A stretch of 8,803 bases of DNA from assembly GCA_902803625.1 (NCBI GenBank), contig CADCQV010000315.1, positions 1 to 8,803 of the forward strand. Direction: 5' to 3'. A program made the translations under genes and the position numbers. The notes under the pieces were generated by a model that saw only the letters and a list, made by a program, of their open reading frames with translations, was not told the DNA's origin and did no database searches. Every line of letters starts with the position of its first letter. Positions within the stretch are counted from its first letter, which is position 1. Origin of the DNA: an uncultured Lachnospiraceae bacterium. Lineage in GTDB: Bacteria; Bacillota; Clostridia; Lachnospirales; Lachnospiraceae. Positions 6,132-8,803 of this stretch are shown here, piece after piece.

Positions 6132-7220
6132 ATGAGAAATACCGTAAGCGGAAATGTTTTGAAGATAGTGCTTGAGGGAAAGCTGGATTCCGCTAACGCA
6201 GCCTCGGCCGAAGAGGAGATGACAAGGATAATCTCCAAAAATATGGATAGACAGGAGCTTCTTCTTGATGCAAAGGAGCTTACATATCTTTCTAGTGCCG
6301 GACTAAGGGTTTTCTTAAAGATCCGGAAAAGAACCAATATGGAGATTTCCATAATCAATGTATCGGATACGGTATTTGACATATTATCCGTGGCGGGCTT
6401 TGAGGATATGTTTGAGATAAGCAGAAAGATGCGGACGCTGACCTTGAGCAGCCGGGATATCCTGAACCGCAGTATCAACGGTGTCATATACCGCCTGCAG
6501 GATGATAATATGGTGAAGGTCTTCAATAAGGGTGTCCGCATAAAGGATATAAAAAAGGAAAGGGATGCGGGGCATGCCGCAATGGTATGCGGTGTTCCGA
6601 CGGCCATACCCTTTGATGTTGTAATGGTGGGGGACTGCTACGGGATAGTATATGAGGCGGTAGGAGCCGTAACTCTGGCTCAGGCAATACAGAAGAACCC
6701 TGAGAAAACGGAGACTTATGCAAGGAGCTTTGCGGAATTTCTGAAGGAGGTACATTCAGTAAGGGTCACAAACGGACATTTTCCGGATATAAAGGAGAGA
6801 TACCGGGGATGGCTCAGGGCAGCCGAGGGATGGATAAGCAGGGAGGAAAAGATCAGATTGCTTGAATTGATCGAGAATACGCCTGATGATAACTGTTTTA
6901 TACATGGAAATATCAACCCAGGAAATGTGGTGCTCTATGACGGCGAGATGTTCTTAATGGACATGGCGGGATCCTCCTACGGAAATATCCTTTTTGATCT
7001 GCAGGGACTGTACTCCGAGCTTGTGATGATGGAAAAGACCAATCATATGTACTGCAGCAGCCGTTTCAAGATCTCCGGCGAGCTCTGCGGAAGGCTGTGG
7101 GAATCCTTTTTCCCTGTATATCTCGGGCCGGAGAGACAGGGTGATATTCAGAAGATGGAGCTTCTCCTCAGCAAATACTGTGTGCTGAATCAGAGGCTGC
7201 TGTCCGTACTGGAAGGATAA
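6132..7220 (+). CDS. STAS domain fused to aminoglycoside-phosphotransferase-like (pseudo)kinase
   Basis: This 362-residue cytoplasmic protein has two domains. Residues 1-100 are a STAS domain of the anti-sigma-factor-antagonist type: VLKIVLEGKLDSANA, then LLLDAKELTYLSSAGLRVF, where S55 matches the phosphorylated serine of SpoIIAA-like proteins. Residues 115-330 resemble the APH/choline-kinase fold: the nucleotide-binding lysine is probably K129 (VKVF), with E143 as its partner. The catalytic loop reads HGNINPGNV (258-266), followed by D277 in LMDMAG. The expected catalytic Asp (HGD) is Asn260, so phosphotransfer may be lost or altered. An in-frame stop at 6105-6107 and no other upstream start codon fix the ATG. 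The nearest AAGGA is about 16 nt upstream, an unusually long spacing suggesting modest translation. The channel gene follows by 4 nt. The substrate or partner is unknown; antibiotic resistance is not implied. Confidence 0.85.
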   Translation: MRNTVSGNVLKIVLEGKLDSANAASAEEEMTRIISKNMDRQELLLDAKELTYLSSAGLRVFLKIRKRTNMEISIINVSDTVFDILSVAGFEDMFEISRKMRTLTLSSRDILNRSINGVIYRLQDDNMVKVFNKGVRIKDIKKERDAGHAAMVCGVPTAIPFDVVMVGDCYGIVYEAVGAVTLAQAIQKNPEKTETYARSFAEFLKEVHSVRVTNGHFPDIKERYRGWLRAAEGWISREEKIRLLELIENTPDDNCFIHGNINPGNVVLYDGEMFLMDMAGSSYGNILFDLQGLYSELVMMEKTNHMYCSSRFKISGELCGRLWESFFPVYLGPERQGDIQKMELLLSKYCVLNQRLLSVLEG

Positions 7221-7224
7221 TGGG

Positions 7225-8151
7225 ATGAAGGAGCCTTTCAAATTTCCTGATAAAAAAAGAATCTTCGATATTATCCAGATAGGGCAGACCGGGGATGTGC
7301 CAAGCAGGCTTTTCGACCTTTTTATCGTTACAACCATACTCTTAAATATTCTTTCCCTGATACTTCTTACCTTTGAACCGCTTTCAGAGTTTTTTCCGCT
7401 TTTTTACGGGGTGGAATATGTTACGGTCTTTATATTCTGTCTGGAATATGCGGCGCGTATCTGGACATGCGAGTATATCTACGGGGAAAAGGGAATAAGG
7501 TCGGTGGTAAGATTTCTGTTTTCCTTTGACGGCATAATCGATCTTTTCACAATACTGCCCTTATTTTTCCTGGGCGGCTTCATAGCCTTCAGGTTCCTCC
7601 GGGTTGCGAGGATCTTCCATCTTTTCCGCATAAATTCCGCTTATGATTCTTTTAATGTTATAACCTCTGTAATCTATGAGAAACGTAATCAGCTGATATC
7701 CTCCCTCTTTATCATCTGGGTGCTGGTACTTGCTTCATCCCTCTGTATGTATAATGCCGAGCATACGGCCCAGCCGGAGGTGTTCAAAAACGCACTGTCC
7801 GGAATATGGTACAGTGTCGCAACCATTTTTACAGTGGGATACGGTGATGTTTATCCCGTGACCATAGCGGGAAAGATCATGGGAATGTGCATAACCTTTC
7901 TGGGAGTGGGAGCCGTGGCCATCCCTACGGGTATAATATCCGCAGGCTTCGTGGAGCAGTATACGAAATATCAGGGCGGACAGAATGAGGACAGTGTAAG
8001 GAGTATGAGGATAGAGGGTGACAGCGGTTATAAGGGTAAGGAGGCCGGTGCACTGCCGGTGCGTGTTGTGCTTATCGTGCGTGACGGTGAGGCCATAGTT
8101 CCCCTGGAGACCACCAGAATAAAGTATAATGATGTCATTATCTACAGATGA
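7225..8151 (+). CDS. Voltage-gated potassium channel, six-TM, with TrkA-C-like tail
   Basis: This 308-residue membrane protein is built like a Kv subunit and would assemble as a tetramer in the cytoplasmic membrane. S1 is near residues 29-50, S2 55-80, S3 95-113, S4 116-137, S5 156-175 and S6 212-240. S4 carries positive residues at every third position (R123, R126, R129, H132, R135), the hallmark of a voltage sensor. The pore loop contains the potassium selectivity filter TVGYGD (203-208). After S6, the last 45 residues (LPVRVVLIVRDGEAIVP, ending YNDVIIYR) resemble the second half of a TrkA-C/RCK-C domain, without an RCK-N domain. GGAAGGA at 7211-7217, inside the end of the upstream gene, is the ribosome binding site, and the 4-nt gap shows an operon with the STAS-kinase gene. 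Confidence 0.93.
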   Translation: MKEPFKFPDKKRIFDIIQIGQTGDVPSRLFDLFIVTTILLNILSLILLTFEPLSEFFPLFYGVEYVTVFIFCLEYAARIWTCEYIYGEKGIRSVVRFLFSFDGIIDLFTILPLFFLGGFIAFRFLRVARIFHLFRINSAYDSFNVITSVIYEKRNQLISSLFIIWVLVLASSLCMYNAEHTAQPEVFKNALSGIWYSVATIFTVGYGDVYPVTIAGKIMGMCITFLGVGAVAIPTGIISAGFVEQYTKYQGGQNEDSVRSMRIEGDSGYKGKEAGALPVRVVLIVRDGEAIVPLETTRIKYNDVIIYR

Positions 8152-8164
8152 AAAACGTAAATAA

Positions 8165-8194
8165 GAAAAACAGCCCGGAGCATCTGCTCTGGGC
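8165..8194 (-). terminator. Intrinsic terminator of bioY
   Basis: Read on the minus strand, a GC-rich stem (8194-8186 with 8181-8173, one G-U type mismatch, ATCT-type loop) is followed by CTGTTTTTCTT, a good U-tract (complement of 8165-8170). It lies 27 nt past the bioY stop. On the plus strand the same hairpin is followed only by CGTACTTTG, so termination of the channel operon here would be weaker. AAAACAGC (8167-8174) can alternatively pair with GCTGTTTT (8215-8222), giving a plus-strand stem ending in T residues. Confidence 0.8.
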
Positions 8195-8220
8195 CGTACT
8201 TTGTGCGAATGAAAGCTGTT

Positions 8221-8775
8221 TTATAAGAGGCCCGATCTCACCAGAACTCCTCTGAGCATAGGGCCGAAGGTGCCAGCCATAATGATCTTCAATATGGCGG
8301 TGGGAATGAAGGGGATCACGCAGGCTGCGAGAGCCGCATACAGCGAGCTGTCTGCAACTATCATAAACCATACCGTGCCAATCACATAGTTTGCAGCTGC
8401 ACCAAGCAGGAGATATATCCAGAGAAGGGGACTCTTCACACTTTTCTTTACCCCAAGTCCAGCCAGAAACGCCATCAAAGGAAAGGAAATAATGAAGCCG
8501 CCGGTCATACCGAGGACGATACCCAGGCCGCCGGAGAAATTGGCAAAGACCGGAACACCTACAGCACCGAGAAGTATGTATATAAGAGTGGCAAGGGTGC
8601 CTTTTTTCGGACCCAGCACCAGTCCCGCCAGAGGAACTGCAAAGGTCTGAAGGGTCAGGGGTACGCCGCCGGGAAGAGGAATGCTGATCTGCGCCAGAAC
8701 GGCGATCATTGCCGTAAAGAACGCGACATAGCAGAGCTCCTTTACATAGAGTGCTGATCTGTTGATTGTAGTCAT
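8221..8775 (-). CDS. bioY: BioY, biotin-binding S component of an ECF transporter
   Basis: This 184-residue integral membrane protein captures biotin and works either with a shared energising module (EcfA, EcfA', EcfT) or alone. About six hydrophobic segments span the length. The BioY signature is clear: PLTLQTFAVPLAGLVLG (39-55), GTLATLIYILLGAVGVPVFA (59-78) and GLGIVLGMTGGFI (83-95), the last corresponding to the usual G(P)TGGYL motif. AAGGAGG at 8787-8781 lies 5 nt before the ATG at 8775. The gene is convergent with the channel operon. Only 28 nt upstream are in view, so a BirA operator or promoter cannot be assessed. No ECF ATPase or EcfT gene lies nearby, as is usual for group II ECF systems that share a module encoded elsewhere. 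Confidence 0.96.
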   Translation of the reverse strand: MTTINRSALYVKELCYVAFFTAMIAVLAQISIPLPGGVPLTLQTFAVPLAGLVLGPKKGTLATLIYILLGAVGVPVFANFSGGLGIVLGMTGGFIISFPLMAFLAGLGVKKSVKSPLLWIYLLLGAAANYVIGTVWFMIVADSSLYAALAACVIPFIPTAILKIIMAGTFGPMLRGVLVRSGLL

Positions 8776-8803
8776 AATATCCTCCTTACATCAATTTCCA
8801 TTG

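Noticed and set aside
6132..7220. Aminoglycoside resistance gene
   Set aside because: The APH-like fold is fused to a STAS domain, lacks the catalytic Asp and is linked to a channel gene; regulation or metabolism is more likely than drug modification.

Overview
The window looks like chromosomal DNA of an anaerobic Firmicute, most likely a gut or rumen Lachnospiraceae-type Clostridium. This is inferred from moderate GC, strong AGGAGG-type ribosome binding sites, molybdenum hydroxylases of the clostridial kind, an intracellular GH51 arabinofuranosidase and a STAS-kinase fusion. The genus cannot be fixed from the sequence. No rRNA, tRNA, CRISPR array, transposase or phage gene is visible.

Layout. 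Positions 1-1566 hold the end of a three-subunit molybdenum hydroxylase operon of the xanthine dehydrogenase family: the C-terminus of the Mo-cofactor subunit (cut by the window edge), the 2Fe-2S subunit and the FAD subunit, packed with a 1-nt gap and a 7-nt overlap. A 188-nt spacer (1567-1754) carries a repeat-rich element and a strong hairpin. Positions 1755-4316 encode a second molybdenum hydroxylase, with the 2Fe-2S and Mo-cofactor domains fused in one 853-residue chain and no FAD domain. Its architecture and length resemble the family annotated as selenium-dependent xanthine dehydrogenase. The only FAD subunit in view lies between the two catalytic systems, so sharing is possible.

A 196-nt spacer (4317-4512) contains a 52-nt stem-loop region and a second copy of the dispersed repeat. 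It leads into a cytoplasmic GH51 alpha-L-arabinofuranosidase (4513-6027). After a good sigma-A-type promoter (6042-6070) come two tightly spaced genes: a STAS domain fused to an aminoglycoside-phosphotransferase-like kinase domain whose catalytic Asp is replaced by Asn (6132-7220), and a six-transmembrane voltage-gated potassium channel with a short TrkA-C-like tail (7225-8151). A convergent bioY gene for the biotin ECF transporter S component (8775-8221, minus strand) closes the window, with an intrinsic terminator between it and the channel gene.

How the parts may work together. The left half is purine or N-heterocycle oxidation, the GH51 enzyme releases arabinose from imported hemicellulose oligosaccharides, and the STAS-pseudokinase/channel pair looks like a small signalling or ion-flux module. 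I see no functional tie between these blocks. The least ordinary signals are the HGN-for-HGD kinase motif beside a voltage-gated channel, the paired dispersed repeats, and the structured leaders before genes 1755 and 4513.
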